From Microbacterium testaceum (GTDB taxonomy: Bacteria; Actinomycetota; Actinomycetes; Actinomycetales; Microbacteriaceae): DNA of 64,000 nt. The notes beneath the pieces were generated by a model. It worked only from the letters and a program-made list of their open reading frames with translations. It ran no database searches and was not told where the DNA came from. The translations under genes and the position numbers were made by a program. Positions within the stretch are counted from its first letter, which is position 1, and the number at the start of each line of letters is the position of its first letter. The DNA lies in NCBI RefSeq assembly GCF_029761935.1, contig NZ_CP121699.1, positions 1,736,001-1,800,000 on the forward strand, written 5' to 3'. Shown piece by piece: positions 17,284 through 26,074 of the stretch.

Positions 17284-18619
17284 GCACCCGCTCCCAATCG
17301 GTCACGGCGGCGTCGTAGGCCTCGACCTCGATGCGCGCCTGGTTGAGGTAGTGCTCGACGACCTCGTCGCCGAAGGCGGCGCGAGCGACCGTCGACTCCG
17401 AGAAGAGGCGCGCGGCCTCGCGCAGCGTCGTCGGCAGGGTGTCGACCCCGGCCGCGTAGGCGTTGCCGGTGAGGGGCGCCGGCAGCTCGAGCTCGTTCTC
17501 GATGCCGTGCAGGCCGCCCGCGATGATGGCCGAGATCGCGAGGTAGGGGTTCACGTCTCCCCCGGGCACGCGGTTCTCGACGCGCAGTGACGAACCGTGA
17601 CCGACCACGCGCAGCGCGCAGGTGCGGTTGTCGACGCCCCACGCCACCCCCGTCGGGGCGAACGAGCCCTTCGCGTAGCGCTTGTACGAGTTGATCGTGG
17701 GGGCGTAGAGCAGCGTGAACTCGCGCAGAGTGGACAGGATGCCGGCGATCCAGTGCCCCATGAGCGGGCTGAACCCGTGCTCGCCGTCACCCGCCATGAC
17801 CGCCGCGCCGCCGTCGCCGCGAACAGAGAGGTGGATGTGGCAGCTGTTGCCCTCGCGCTCGTTGAACTTCGCCATGAACGTCAGTGACTTGCCGTGCCGG
17901 TCGGCGATCTCCTTGGCGCCGTTCTTGTACAGGGTGTGGTTGTCCGCGGTCTCGAGGGCCTCGGCGTAGCGGAAGGCGATCTCTTGCTGGCCGAAGTTGC
18001 ACTCGCCCTTCACGCCCTCGCAGTACATTCCCGCTCCGTCCATGCCGAGGCGGATGTCGCGCAGCAGCGGCTCGAGCCGGGTGGTGGCGAGCAGGTTGTA
18101 GTCGACGTTGTAGTCGGTCGAGGGCGTGAGATTCGTGTATCCCTTCGCCCAGGCGTCGCGGAACGAGTCGTCGAAGACGATGAACTCGAGCTCCGTCCCG
18201 GCGTAGGCGGTGAGGCCGCGCTCCGCCAGGCGGGCACGCTGGGCGTTCAGGATGCCACGGGGCGACTGACTGACGTGCGCGCGGTCCTCCCACGCGAGGT
18301 CGGCGAAGACGAGAGCGGTCCCGGGCTGCCAGGGGATACGGCGGAGCGTGTCGAGGTCGGGGACGAGCAGCATGTCGCCGTAGCCCTTCTCCCAGCTCGA
18401 CATGGCGTACCCGTCGACGGTGTTGAGGTCGACGTCGACCGAGAGCAGGTAGTTGCAGGCCTCCGCGCCGTGGCCTCGGACCTCGTCGCGCCAGAATCGC
18501 GCGGCCACGCGCTTGCCGACGAGTCGACCCTGGGCGTCGGGGAAGGCCACGACGACGGTGTCGATCTCGCCCGCCTCGATCGCGGCATCCAATTCTTCGC
18601 TGCTGAGATTGCCCGCCAT
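17264..18619 (-). CDS. Glutamine-synthetase-like gamma-glutamyl-amine ligase (PuuA / GlnA4 type)
   Basis: 451 residues. The N-terminal beta-grasp (residues about 10-110, with LVGKRV and GYGDMLLVPD) and the catalytic domain with metal and glutamate sites are present: GTELEF, VKGECNFGQQEI, AKFNEREGNSCHIHLS and NRVPGGDVNPYLA. No Tyr-adenylylation motif of GlnA is seen. Family knowledge: such enzymes join glutamate to putrescine (PuuA), isopropylamine (IpuC) or ethanolamine (Streptomyces GlnA4). Overall character (SVDVDLNTVDGYAMSSWE) resembles the GlnA4 branch. It is the first gene of the operon and diverges from an ethanolamine-type permease, so ethanolamine is my preferred substrate; polyamines are the alternative. 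Confidence 0.93.
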   Translation of the reverse strand: MAGNLSSEELDAAIEAGEIDTVVVAFPDAQGRLVGKRVAARFWRDEVRGHGAEACNYLLSVDVDLNTVDGYAMSSWEKGYGDMLLVPDLDTLRRIPWQPGTALVFADLAWEDRAHVSQSPRGILNAQRARLAERGLTAYAGTELEFIVFDDSFRDAWAKGYTNLTPSTDYNVDYNLLATTRLEPLLRDIRLGMDGAGMYCEGVKGECNFGQQEIAFRYAEALETADNHTLYKNGAKEIADRHGKSLTFMAKFNEREGNSCHIHLSVRGDGGAAVMAGDGEHGFSPLMGHWIAGILSTLREFTLLYAPTINSYKRYAKGSFAPTGVAWGVDNRTCALRVVGHGSSLRVENRVPGGDVNPYLAISAIIAGGLHGIENELELPAPLTGNAYAAGVDTLPTTLREAARLFSESTVARAAFGDEVVEHYLNQARIEVEAYDAAVTDWERVRGFERL

Positions 18620-18765
18620 GGTCTCCCTCTCGCGGTGTCGACGCCCTCGCGTGCGGAGGACGTAACGAGGAACTTACACGGCAAAGGTAGACAGGTCGAC
18701 CAATAGAAGGCCATGATTTCCCGCAAGGCGACCCCGAAGCCTGTCCGCATCCGTCTGGAGGTCCC
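18620..18765. promoter_or_regulatory. Divergent control region of the amine operon and permease
   Basis: 146 bases separate the two divergent starts. They contain GGTCGACC (18694-18701), a perfect 8-base palindrome, embedded in GGTAGACAGGTCGACC, which also reads as two tandem GGTnGAC words. Such a sequence in a shared promoter region is a reasonable binding site for the operon's FadR-type regulator; this is inference. GGAGG at 18755-18759 is a ribosome-binding site for the permease. Confidence 0.4.
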
Positions 18766-20304
18766 ATGTCCACCTCGAGCAACTCCCGTAAAAAGGTCGC
18801 CGGAGCCACCTATACGGCCACCGATGCCTCGTACTTCGAGAAACGCACCCTGAAACGCTCCGCCGGCGTCTGGGGCCTGTGGGGCCTCGCCGTCGCCGCG
18901 GTCATCTCGGGCGACTTCTCGGGCTGGAACTTCGGCATCGGCTTCGCCGGCTTCGGCGGCATGCTCATCGCCTTCGTCATCCTCGTGGTGATGTACTACG
19001 GGCTCACCTTCTCGATCGGCGAGATGGCGGCCGCCATGCCGCACACCGGTGGCGCCTACTCCTTCGCACGATCGGCCATGGGGCCGTGGGGCGGCCTCGC
19101 GACCGGCCTCGCCGAGACGATCGAGTACGTCGCCACCACCGCGGTGGTGGTCTACTTCTCGGGCCAGTACGCCGACTCGGCCCTCGAGCTGCTGACGGGG
19201 GTGAGCCTGCCCGCTTTCGTCTGGTGGATCATCCTCTACGCGCTGTTCATCGCTCTCAACGCCGCGGGCGCGAACATCTCCTTCGGCTTCGCCATCGTGG
19301 TCTCGATCATCTCGATCGGCATCATCGTGGTCTTCGGCGCGATGTCGCTCATGACGGGAGCCTTCGACTGGGGCTCGCTGTGGAACATCGCCCCCACCGA
19401 CGGCAACACCGAGTTCCTCCCCTTCGGTGTGGGATCGATCCTTCTGGCACTCCCCTTCGCGATGTGGTTCTTCCTCGGCATCGAAGAGCTCCCGCTCGCC
19501 GCCGAGGAGTCGCACGATCCCGCCCGCGACATCCCCCGCGCGGGGCTCTGGGCCCGCGGCACGCTCATCGTCACGGGTCTCATCGTGCTGTTCCTCAACA
19601 CCGGAGTGCTCGGCGCCGACGCCACCGGCAGCTCGCTCGAGCCCCTCCTCGACGGTTTCCGCGCGATGGTCGGCGACCAGGCCGCGGCCCTCCTGTCGCT
19701 CCTCGCCCTCGTCGGACTCCTGGCCTCACTGATGGGCATCATGTTCGCCTACGGCCGCAACATGTACTCGCTCTCGCGCGCCGGGTACTACCCCCGCTGG
19801 CTCTCGCTCACCGGCACGCGCAAGACCCCGTGGGTCGCCCTCGTCTTCGGCGCGGTGCTCGGCTTCGTCGCCCTCGTGGTGGTGCAGGCCGCGGGCGGCG
19901 ACGCGAGCCCGGCCGGAGCGATCGTGCTCAACATCGCCGTGTGGGGCGCGGTACTGGCGTACTTCCTGCAGATGGTGTCGTTCATCGTGCTCCGCCGGAA
20001 GTTCCCGAACGCGGTCCGCCCGTACAAGAGCCCGTGGGGGCTGTTCGGGGCGTATTCGGCCGCCATCATCGCCGCCGTGGTGTTCTTCGGTCTGCTGCTG
20101 AACCCCGCCTACCTGCTCGCGATCGTCGCCATCATCGTGGTTTACGCGGTGATCTTCGTGGCCTTCGCCGTCTACGGTCGTCACCGCCTCGTCCTCTCGC
20201 CCGAAGAGGAGTACGCCCTGTCCGGCGGGCTGCACGGCGACCCGCAGCAGGAGGGCTACGACGCCATGGAGGGCGAGGTGTTCGGCACGAAGCCCGGCTC
20301 CTGA
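18766..20304 (+). CDS. APC-family permease, ethanolamine permease type
   Basis: 512 residues with about 12 hydrophobic helices. The pattern is that of the ethanolamine permease branch of the amino acid-polyamine-organocation family: cytoplasmic N-terminus (SYFEKRTLKRSAGVWGLWGL), GDFSGWNFG in helix 1, MPHTGGAYSFARSAMGPWGG, and FFLGIEELPLAAEES. The last is characteristic of Eat proteins. ATG 18766 follows GGAGG. It diverges from the glutamylation operon and probably imports its substrate. Transport of another amine cannot be excluded. Confidence 0.9.
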   Translation: MSTSSNSRKKVAGATYTATDASYFEKRTLKRSAGVWGLWGLAVAAVISGDFSGWNFGIGFAGFGGMLIAFVILVVMYYGLTFSIGEMAAAMPHTGGAYSFARSAMGPWGGLATGLAETIEYVATTAVVVYFSGQYADSALELLTGVSLPAFVWWIILYALFIALNAAGANISFGFAIVVSIISIGIIVVFGAMSLMTGAFDWGSLWNIAPTDGNTEFLPFGVGSILLALPFAMWFFLGIEELPLAAEESHDPARDIPRAGLWARGTLIVTGLIVLFLNTGVLGADATGSSLEPLLDGFRAMVGDQAAALLSLLALVGLLASLMGIMFAYGRNMYSLSRAGYYPRWLSLTGTRKTPWVALVFGAVLGFVALVVVQAAGGDASPAGAIVLNIAVWGAVLAYFLQMVSFIVLRRKFPNAVRPYKSPWGLFGAYSAAIIAAVVFFGLLLNPAYLLAIVAIIVVYAVIFVAFAVYGRHRLVLSPEEEYALSGGLHGDPQQEGYDAMEGEVFGTKPGS

Positions 20305-20315
20305 GTCCGGGAACG

Positions 20316-20350
20316 ACGAGGGGCGGGTGCGACCGGCATCCGCCCCTCGT
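20316..20350. terminator. Bidirectional hairpin terminator
   Basis: ACGAGGGGCGG (20316-20326) pairs with CCGCCCCTCGT (20340-20350), lying between the convergent permease and the following minus-strand gene. Confidence 0.85.
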
Positions 20351-20355
20351 GATGC

Positions 20356-21030
20356 TCAGCGCAGGATGAACGACGCCGTCCCCGACGAAGGGATGCCGCC
20401 GATCGAGACGCTCAGGTGATAGGTCGCTCCCCCGCCGGGGGCGTACGGCCGCTCCCCGCCGCAGGAGTTCACCGAGGAACGCGTACGGTCCCAGGTGAGC
20501 GGCGCGGAGCTCGTGACGACCTGGCCGGCGGCCAGCGTCACCTCCATGTCGCTCGGCTCGGCCTGGCAGTCCGTCGATCGCCACCACACGTCGGAGCCGC
20601 TCGTCACGGTGAACGACTGCGCGCTCGTGCCGACGTTCATCGTGCACGGGTTCGCGCTGGTGTTGGTGAGCTTGATCGACAGCTGCGGATTCTCACCCTG
20701 CCCGTACTCGCTCTTGTCCGACAGCGCCGCCACGGTGATGTCAGACGCCGTGCACTCGACGGGCCCGGCGGGAGCGGTCGCCGTCGGCGACGCGGACGGC
20801 GCGGCGGAGGGGGTCTCGGATGCCGCCGGCGCGGACGCGGACGCAGCGGCGGGCGGAGTGCTCGCAGCGGGAGCGGGGGGCGCCTCGGCGGTGGGGGCGG
20901 CACGCCACGGAGGAGCCGCCACGAGCCACACGACGAGGCCGATCACCAGCAGGGCCAGAAGCCCTGCGGCGAGACGACGACGACGGTAGACCGCCGGGGA
21001 CTGCCTCCGCCTACGGGGGGCATCGGTCAT
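20356..21030 (-). CDS. Membrane-anchored extracytoplasmic protein (DUF4232-like)
   Basis: 224 residues from ATG 21030. A basic N-terminus (DAPRRRRQSPAVYRRRR) is followed by one membrane helix (LAAGLLALLVIGLVVWLVAA), an Ala/Pro/Ser/Thr-rich spacer to about residue 95, and a C-terminal beta-sandwich of about 125 residues with four cysteines (VECTAS, NPCTMN, DCQAEP, SCGGER), likely two disulphides. Orientation is N-in, domain outside. Function unknown. It is convergent with the permease and lies just downstream of the GNAT gene on the same strand. Confidence 0.75.
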   Translation of the reverse strand: MTDAPRRRRQSPAVYRRRRLAAGLLALLVIGLVVWLVAAPPWRAAPTAEAPPAPAASTPPAAASASAPAASETPSAAPSASPTATAPAGPVECTASDITVAALSDKSEYGQGENPQLSIKLTNTSANPCTMNVGTSAQSFTVTSGSDVWWRSTDCQAEPSDMEVTLAAGQVVTSSAPLTWDRTRSSVNSCGGERPYAPGGGATYHLSVSIGGIPSSGTASFILR

Positions 21031-21090
21031 ACATCCAGGGTAGGCGGCGCGGCTGTGCGCTCGCGCCACGGCACGCTCAGGAGCGCGGGC

Positions 21091-21600
21091 TCACAGCTGC
21101 TTCAGCATCCGGGTGTTGCCCAGCGTGTTCGGCTTCACGTGCGCCAGATCGAGGAACTCGGCGACGCCCTCATCGGGGCTGCGCACGAGCTGGGAGTACA
21201 CGTCGGGATCGACGACCTGCTCACCGATCTCGGAGAAGCCCCGGCGCGTGAAGAAGTCCACTTCGAAGGTCAGGCAGAACAGGCGCGAGACCCCGACCTC
21301 CCGCGCGCGCTCCTCGAGGGTCTCGACGATGGCCCGTCCGACGCCGTGGTGCAGCCAGTCATCGTGGACGATCAGGGTGCGGATCTCGCCCAGGTCTTCC
21401 CACATGACGTGCAGGGCCCCGCACCCGATGACCACGCCATCGGCCTCGGCGACGACGAACTGCTGCACCGATCCGTACAGCACGACCAGGTCTTTGCCGA
21501 GCAGGATGCGCTTCTGCACGTACGGCTCGAGCAATTCGTGGATGCGGCGGACGTCGGCGGTTCCGGCGGGGCGGACGACGAACGGCGCGGATGAGGTCAT
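21091..21600 (-). CDS. Amino-acid N-acetyltransferase (short ArgA-type GNAT)
   Basis: 169 residues, a single GNAT domain. Family-like segments include GCGALHVMWEDLGEIRTLIVHDDWLHHGVGRAIVETL, where the Arg/Gly-rich GVGRAI loop binds acetyl-CoA. This resembles the single-domain glutamate N-acetyltransferase of actinobacteria that starts arginine synthesis, rather than the long kinase-fused ArgA. The rest of the arginine genes are not here. It lies 71 bases downstream of clpC on the same strand but is separated from it by a strong terminator, so it must have its own promoter. Confidence 0.88.
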   Translation of the reverse strand: MTSSAPFVVRPAGTADVRRIHELLEPYVQKRILLGKDLVVLYGSVQQFVVAEADGVVIGCGALHVMWEDLGEIRTLIVHDDWLHHGVGRAIVETLEERAREVGVSRLFCLTFEVDFFTRRGFSEIGEQVVDPDVYSQLVRSPDEGVAEFLDLAHVKPNTLGNTRMLKQL

Positions 21601-21622
21601 TCGACAAGCGTACGCCGCAACG

Positions 21623-21660
21623 ACGAAGGGCCCGGATGCCGTGGCATCCGGGCCCTTCGT
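21623..21660 (-). terminator. Strong hairpin terminator of clpC
   Basis: An 18-bp perfect stem, 21623-21640 against 21643-21660, built around GAAGGGCCCGGATGCC, with an apparent loop of only two bases that opens somewhat in practice. It starts 11 bases after the clpC stop. Confidence 0.85.
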
Positions 21661-21671
21661 TCGCTATGCGA

Positions 21672-24197
21672 TCAGTTGCCGGCGAGCGTGTCGGGGGTCG
21701 CGGCGATCTCGCCGGCCGTTCCGACACCGATCGCGACCTTCTCGCCACGGGGGCTGGTCTCGAACGAAAACTGGCCGTTCTCGACGCCGACCTTGACGTG
21801 GTCGCCCGACTCGAGCTCGCCGTGCAGGATCTTCTCGCTGAGACGGTCCTCGACCTCGCGCTGCATGGCGCGGCGCAGGGGGCGCGCTCCGAGCGTCGGG
21901 TCGAACCCGATCTCGATGAGCTTGTCCTTCGCGTCGTCCGACAGCTCGACGGTCATGTCGCGATCCAGCAGGCGATCGGCCAGACGCTTCACGAACAGGC
22001 CGACGATCTGACGGAGCTCGTCCTTGTTCAGCTGCGGGAAGACGATGACGTCGTCGACGCGGTTGAGAAACTCGGGCTTGAAGTGACGCTTCAGCTCTTC
22101 GTCGACCTTGCCCTTCATCCGCTCGTACGAGGTCTGGGCGCTGCCCTCAACCTGGAAACCGACGGGACCACCGGCGATCGCCGACGAACCGAGGTTCGTG
22201 GTCATGATGATCACGGTGTTCTTGAAGTCGATGACGCGACCCTGACCATCGGTCAGGCGACCCTCTTCGAGGATCTGCAGCAGCGAGTTGAAGATGTCGG
22301 GGTGGGCCTTCTCGATCTCGTCGAAGAGCACGACCGAGAACGGCTTGCGACGCACCTTCTCGGTGAGCTGGCCGCCCTCTTCGAACCCGACGAACCCGGG
22401 AGGGGCACCGAACAGACGCGAGACCGTGTGCTTCTCGCCGAACTCCGACATGTCGAGCGAGATCAGCGCGCCCTCGTCGTCGAAGAGGAACTCGGCGAGC
22501 GCCTTGGCGAGCTCGGTCTTTCCGACGCCCGTGGGGCCGGCGAAGATGAACGAGCCCGAGGGGCGCTTGGGGTCCTTGAGGCCCGCGCGCTGACGACGGA
22601 TCGTGCGCGAGAGGGCCGCGATCGCCTCTTCCTGGCCGATGACCCGCTGGTGCAGGGCCTTCTCCATGAACATGAGGCGGCTGGACTCCTCCTCGGTGAG
22701 CTTGAACACCGGGATGCCGGTCGCCTGGGCGAGCACCTCGGCGATCAGACCCTCGTCGACGACCGCGTGGGAGGCGACGTCGCCCGAGCGCCACTGCTTT
22801 TCGAGGCGCAGACGCTCGGCGAGGAGCGACTTCTCTTCGTCACGCAGGGCGGCGGCCTTCTCGAAGTCCTGCTCCTCGGAGGCCTGCTCCTTCTGCTCGC
22901 GGACCTTGGCGATCTTCTCGTCGAACTCGCGCAGCTCCGGCGGCGACGACAGGATCGACAGGCGCAGGCGGGCGCCGGCCTCGTCGATCAGGTCGATGGC
23001 CTTGTCGGGCAGGAAGCGGTCGCTGATGTAGCGGTCGGCGAGGTTCGCCGCGGCCACGATCGCACCGTCGGTGATCTGCACCTTGTGGTGAGCCTCGTAG
23101 CGGTCGCGCAGGCCCTTCAGGATGTTGATCGCGTGGGGGAGGCTCGGCTCGGCCACCTGGATCGGCTGGAAGCGGCGCTCGAGAGCGGCGTCCTTCTCGA
23201 AGTGCTTGCGGTACTCGTCGAGCGTGGTGGCACCGATGGTCTGGAGCTCACCGCGGGCGAGGAGGGGCTTGAGGATCGACGCGGCGTCGATCGCACCCTC
23301 GGCGGCACCCGCACCCACGAGGGTGTGGATCTCGTCGATGAAGACGATGATGTCGCCGCGCGTGCGGATCTCTTTCGTGACCTTCTTCAGACGCTCTTCG
23401 AAGTCACCGCGGTAGCGGGATCCGGCGATGAGCGAACCGAGGTCGAGCGAGTAGACCTGCTTGTCCTTCAGCGTCTCGGGCACATCGCCCTTGACGATGG
23501 CCTGGGCGAGGCCCTCGACGACAGCGGTCTTGCCGACGCCGGGCTCGCCGATGAGGACGGGGTTGTTCTTCGAGCGGCGCGAGAGGATCTGCATCACGCG
23601 CTCGATCTCTTTCTCGCGCCCGATGACGGGGTCGAGCTTGTTGTCTCGCGCGGCCTGCGTGAGGTTGCGCCCGAACTGGTCGAGCACGGCCGATCCACCC
23701 TGGGCAGCGCCCTGGGTCTGCTCACCGGCACCCGAGGCGACGCCCGCGGGCTCCTTGCCCTGGTAGCCCGAGAGCAACTGGATGACCTGCTGGCGGACCT
23801 TGTTGAGGTCGGCGCCGAGCTTGACGAGCACCTGGGCGGCAACGCCCTCACCCTCGCGGATGAGGCCGAGCAGGATGTGCTCGGTGCCAATGTAGTTGTG
23901 GCCGAGCTGCAGCGCCTCGCGCAGAGACAGCTCGAGGACCTTCTTCGCACGCGGCGTGAAGGGGATGTGGCCGGTCGGCTGCTGCTGCCCCTGGCCGATG
24001 ATGTCCTGCACCTGCTCGCGGACGGCATCGAGCGAGATGCCCAGCGACTCCAGCGCCTTGGCAGCCACGCCCTCACCCTCGTGGATGAGGCCCAGAAGGA
24101 TGTGCTCGGTGCCGATGTAGTTGTGGTTCAGCATCTTCGCCTCTTCTTGGGCGAGCACCACCACACGACGAGCACGATCGGTGAATCTTTCGAACAT
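21672..24197 (-). CDS. clpC: ClpC-type AAA+ unfoldase
   Basis: 841 residues, typical ClpC. Start ATG 24197 ([13 protein letters not shown]) is preceded by GGAGGG; longer in-frame starts are upstream non-coding. Order: two N-terminal Clp repeats (residues 1-145), AAA-1 with Walker [14 protein letters not shown] near residue 210, a UVR/coiled-coil middle region ([20 protein letters not shown]), AAA-2 with [12 protein letters not shown] near residue 550, and a C-terminal D2-small domain. It partners with ClpP1P2 in regulated protein breakdown. It appears monocistronic, with a possible ClgR box upstream. Confidence 0.97.
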   Translation of the reverse strand: MFERFTDRARRVVVLAQEEAKMLNHNYIGTEHILLGLIHEGEGVAAKALESLGISLDAVREQVQDIIGQGQQQPTGHIPFTPRAKKVLELSLREALQLGHNYIGTEHILLGLIREGEGVAAQVLVKLGADLNKVRQQVIQLLSGYQGKEPAGVASGAGEQTQGAAQGGSAVLDQFGRNLTQAARDNKLDPVIGREKEIERVMQILSRRSKNNPVLIGEPGVGKTAVVEGLAQAIVKGDVPETLKDKQVYSLDLGSLIAGSRYRGDFEERLKKVTKEIRTRGDIIVFIDEIHTLVGAGAAEGAIDAASILKPLLARGELQTIGATTLDEYRKHFEKDAALERRFQPIQVAEPSLPHAINILKGLRDRYEAHHKVQITDGAIVAAANLADRYISDRFLPDKAIDLIDEAGARLRLSILSSPPELREFDEKIAKVREQKEQASEEQDFEKAAALRDEEKSLLAERLRLEKQWRSGDVASHAVVDEGLIAEVLAQATGIPVFKLTEEESSRLMFMEKALHQRVIGQEEAIAALSRTIRRQRAGLKDPKRPSGSFIFAGPTGVGKTELAKALAEFLFDDEGALISLDMSEFGEKHTVSRLFGAPPGFVGFEEGGQLTEKVRRKPFSVVLFDEIEKAHPDIFNSLLQILEEGRLTDGQGRVIDFKNTVIIMTTNLGSSAIAGGPVGFQVEGSAQTSYERMKGKVDEELKRHFKPEFLNRVDDVIVFPQLNKDELRQIVGLFVKRLADRLLDRDMTVELSDDAKDKLIEIGFDPTLGARPLRRAMQREVEDRLSEKILHGELESGDHVKVGVENGQFSFETSPRGEKVAIGVGTAGEIAATPDTLAGN

Positions 24198-24283
24198 CCT
24201 CAGTCCCTCCAAAAATGGGCTGACAGGCACGCCTCCGCGCGCCGTACATCGAGAGTAACCAGCGGCCGGATGCCAGAGCCCCG

Positions 24284-24301
24284 TGTTCGCCGTGGGCATA
24301 C
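24284..24301 (-). promoter_or_regulatory. Possible ClgR box upstream of clpC
   Basis: TGTTCGCCGTGGGCATAC is an imperfect palindrome close to the CGC-N5-GCG core of actinobacterial ClgR sites, with about two mismatches to the form I recall from Corynebacterium. It lies 87 bases before the clpC start, and ClgR control of clpC is established in related bacteria. Confidence 0.3.
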
Positions 24302-24331
24302 CGCCTGCGCGCTCGACCTTGCGGAACACAT

Positions 24332-24388
24332 CGATAGTCGTTACCTTATCGACAACCGATAACAACGATCATCGATAAGGAGCGATAA
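24332..24388 (+). promoter_or_regulatory. Repeated CGATA operator of the DUF2975/XRE operon
   Basis: Five CGATA(A/G) words crowd the 57 bases before and onto the start codon: CGATAG 24332-24337, inverted TTATCG 24346-24351, and CGATAA at 24357-24362, 24373-24378 and 24383-24388. The last two flank the Shine-Dalgarno AAGGAG (24377-24382). A bound XRE protein would block both promoter and ribosome site. Autoregulation is inferred. Confidence 0.6.
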
Positions 24389-25011
24389 TGGCTTCCCCCC
24401 GACCTCCCCGCGTCCTCTCCCGCGGCGACACTGCCTCCCTCTGGTTCTTCATCGTCGCCGGCGCCGCCATCGCGATCTGGGCGGTCGTCCGCAGCATCGC
24501 GAACATCATCGCCGCCGCGCCGAACCGCGACGTCCGCGTCGCGGTGCCCTTCCTCGATTCACCCGCCGAGGCGCCACTCGGCCCCAACGGTGCACCCGTC
24601 GCGATCGAGCTCACCGGAGGCGTGGTGACCGCCCCTTCCCTTCCGCCGGCCTCACTGTGGTCGCTGTTCATCGCGGAGGGCCTCTTCGCTGCGGTCGTGA
24701 TCACCGTCGTGACCCTGCTCCTCCTCCTCACCGCCGACATCCTGCGCGGGCGCATCTTCAGCCGTCGCAACACCGCCCTGGTATCGGCCGCAGGAATCGC
24801 GGCCCTGGTCGGGATCGCCGGAGTGCCGTTCTTCCAGAACATGGTGGCGAACGGAGCGATCGCCTGGCTGTCCGAGCGCACCTACGACCGCGGAGATGTA
24901 CAGCTGATCGACCTGCCCTCCCTCATCGGTGTCGCCTTCGTCGCGGCTCTCGCCGGGACCGCCTTCGCGGTCGGTGACCGCCTGCAGCGCGACACCGAGG
25001 GTCTCGTATGA
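24388..25011 (+). CDS. DUF2975-type integral membrane protein
   Basis: 207 residues with four predicted hydrophobic helices: LWFFIVAGAAIAIWAVV (about 18), LFIAEGLFAAVVITVVTLLLLL (about 92), LVSAAGIAALVGIAGV (about 130) and LIGVAFVAALAGTAFAVG (about 180). A long non-cytoplasmic loop lies between the first two. ATG 24388 has AAGGAG five bases upstream. The stop overlaps the XRE gene by 4 bases (ATGA). DUF2975 membrane proteins paired with a small XRE regulator are a recurring two-gene unit of unknown purpose, possibly membrane-state sensing. Confidence 0.85.
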   Translation: MASPRPPRVLSRGDTASLWFFIVAGAAIAIWAVVRSIANIIAAAPNRDVRVAVPFLDSPAEAPLGPNGAPVAIELTGGVVTAPSLPPASLWSLFIAEGLFAAVVITVVTLLLLLTADILRGRIFSRRNTALVSAAGIAALVGIAGVPFFQNMVANGAIAWLSERTYDRGDVQLIDLPSLIGVAFVAALAGTAFAVGDRLQRDTEGLV

Positions 25012-25241
25012 CCCCGGCGGCGACGGATGACGGGCCCACCGGCATCCACTGTCGTCTCGACGAGCTTCTGGAAGCGCGCGGCATGACGCTGACCCGCCTG
25101 AGCGAACTCGTCGGAGTCTCGGTGGTGAACCTGTCGGTGCTGAAGAACGATCGAGCCCGGGCGATCCGCTATTCGACGCTGTCCGCGATCTGCCGCGTGC
25201 TCGAGTGCGAGGTGGGCGAGCTTCTCGTCGCCGAGCGCTGA
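25008..25241 (+). CDS. XRE-family (YozG-like) transcriptional regulator
   Basis: 77 residues, essentially one Cro/CI-type helix-turn-helix (residues about 15-70: LDELLEARGMTLTRLSELVG, then VSVVNLSVLKNDRARAIRYS and LSAICRVLECEVGELL). The length matches the small regulators that accompany DUF2975 proteins. It overlaps the upstream membrane gene by 4 bases, so the two are translationally coupled. It probably binds the CGATAA repeats before the operon. Confidence 0.92.
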   Translation: MTPAATDDGPTGIHCRLDELLEARGMTLTRLSELVGVSVVNLSVLKNDRARAIRYSTLSAICRVLECEVGELLVAER

Positions 25242-25278
25242 CCACGTTCGCCCCGCCCCACGAGCGGGGGTACGACCG

Positions 25279-26001
25279 TCAGCGGGAGCCGAGCACGGGG
25301 ATGGGGTCGCCGGCGTCGACGTTCCCGCCGGTGAGGACGAGCGACACCGCGCCCGACCCGGCCTCTCGACCGATGTCGGCGAGAGTGACGCGGGGCGCGA
25401 GATCCATCGTGCAAACCTGGTCGGACGGCGGCGTCGCGAACTGGATCTCGACGTTCGGGCCGGCCGCGGTGACCGCCTCGACCGAGGGCACGCAGGTCGA
25501 GCTGCCGTACGTGACGATGGCGACCAGGGAGTCGTTCACCCAGCCCGCCGACGGGGTGAATTCCGCGGGGGCGGCGGGAACGGAGCCCAGCCCGGCGAGC
25601 ATCACCTTGCCCTGGGCGACACCCGTCACCGTGAGGGCGAGGCCCGCACTCGGGTCGACGCCCGCGGGCACGTTCATGAGGGTCGCACGCGGAGCCCGGT
25701 CGCGCGTGCAGTCCTGTCGCGGCGACTCGGTGAGGTCGACCGTCACCGTGGATCCGCTGACGGTCGGCTCGCCGCTCAGCACCGGCGGGCACGAAGAGCT
25801 GCCGGTGGTGACTAGAGCGATGGCACGGCCACCGCTGACCCACGCGGCGCCGAGCTCGCTCGCGGGCGCGGAGGCGGTGGCATCCGGAGTCGGAGCCATC
25901 CCCTCGGGAGCCGGGGCACCGGTGGCGCAGCCGGTGAGGGCTCCAGCGGCGATGAGGGACGCGCCGATCATTCCGATGACGGCGAGACGGTGACGTGACA
26001 T
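25279..26001 (-). CDS. Lipoprotein with an internally duplicated domain
   Basis: 240 residues. The signal peptide ends in the lipobox LTGC with C25 as lipidation site. Two homologous units of about 85-90 residues follow a short linker: the first begins AWVSGGRAIALVTTGSSSCP and includes QDCTRDRAPRATL; the second begins GWVNDSLVAIVTYGSSTCVP and includes QVCTMDLAPRVTL. Each unit keeps two cysteines, so each likely has one disulphide. The protein is held on the outer face of the membrane. Function is unknown. It is convergent with the XRE gene. Confidence 0.85.
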   Translation of the reverse strand: MSRHRLAVIGMIGASLIAAGALTGCATGAPAPEGMAPTPDATASAPASELGAAWVSGGRAIALVTTGSSSCPPVLSGEPTVSGSTVTVDLTESPRQDCTRDRAPRATLMNVPAGVDPSAGLALTVTGVAQGKVMLAGLGSVPAAPAEFTPSAGWVNDSLVAIVTYGSSTCVPSVEAVTAAGPNVEIQFATPPSDQVCTMDLAPRVTLADIGREAGSGAVSLVLTGGNVDAGDPIPVLGSR

Positions 26002-26074
26002 GCGGACCTCCGGGGGCGAGTTGAGCCCATGATGTCGGAGATACCTGGATGCCGGCGGCGAGGGGGGCGGCGCG

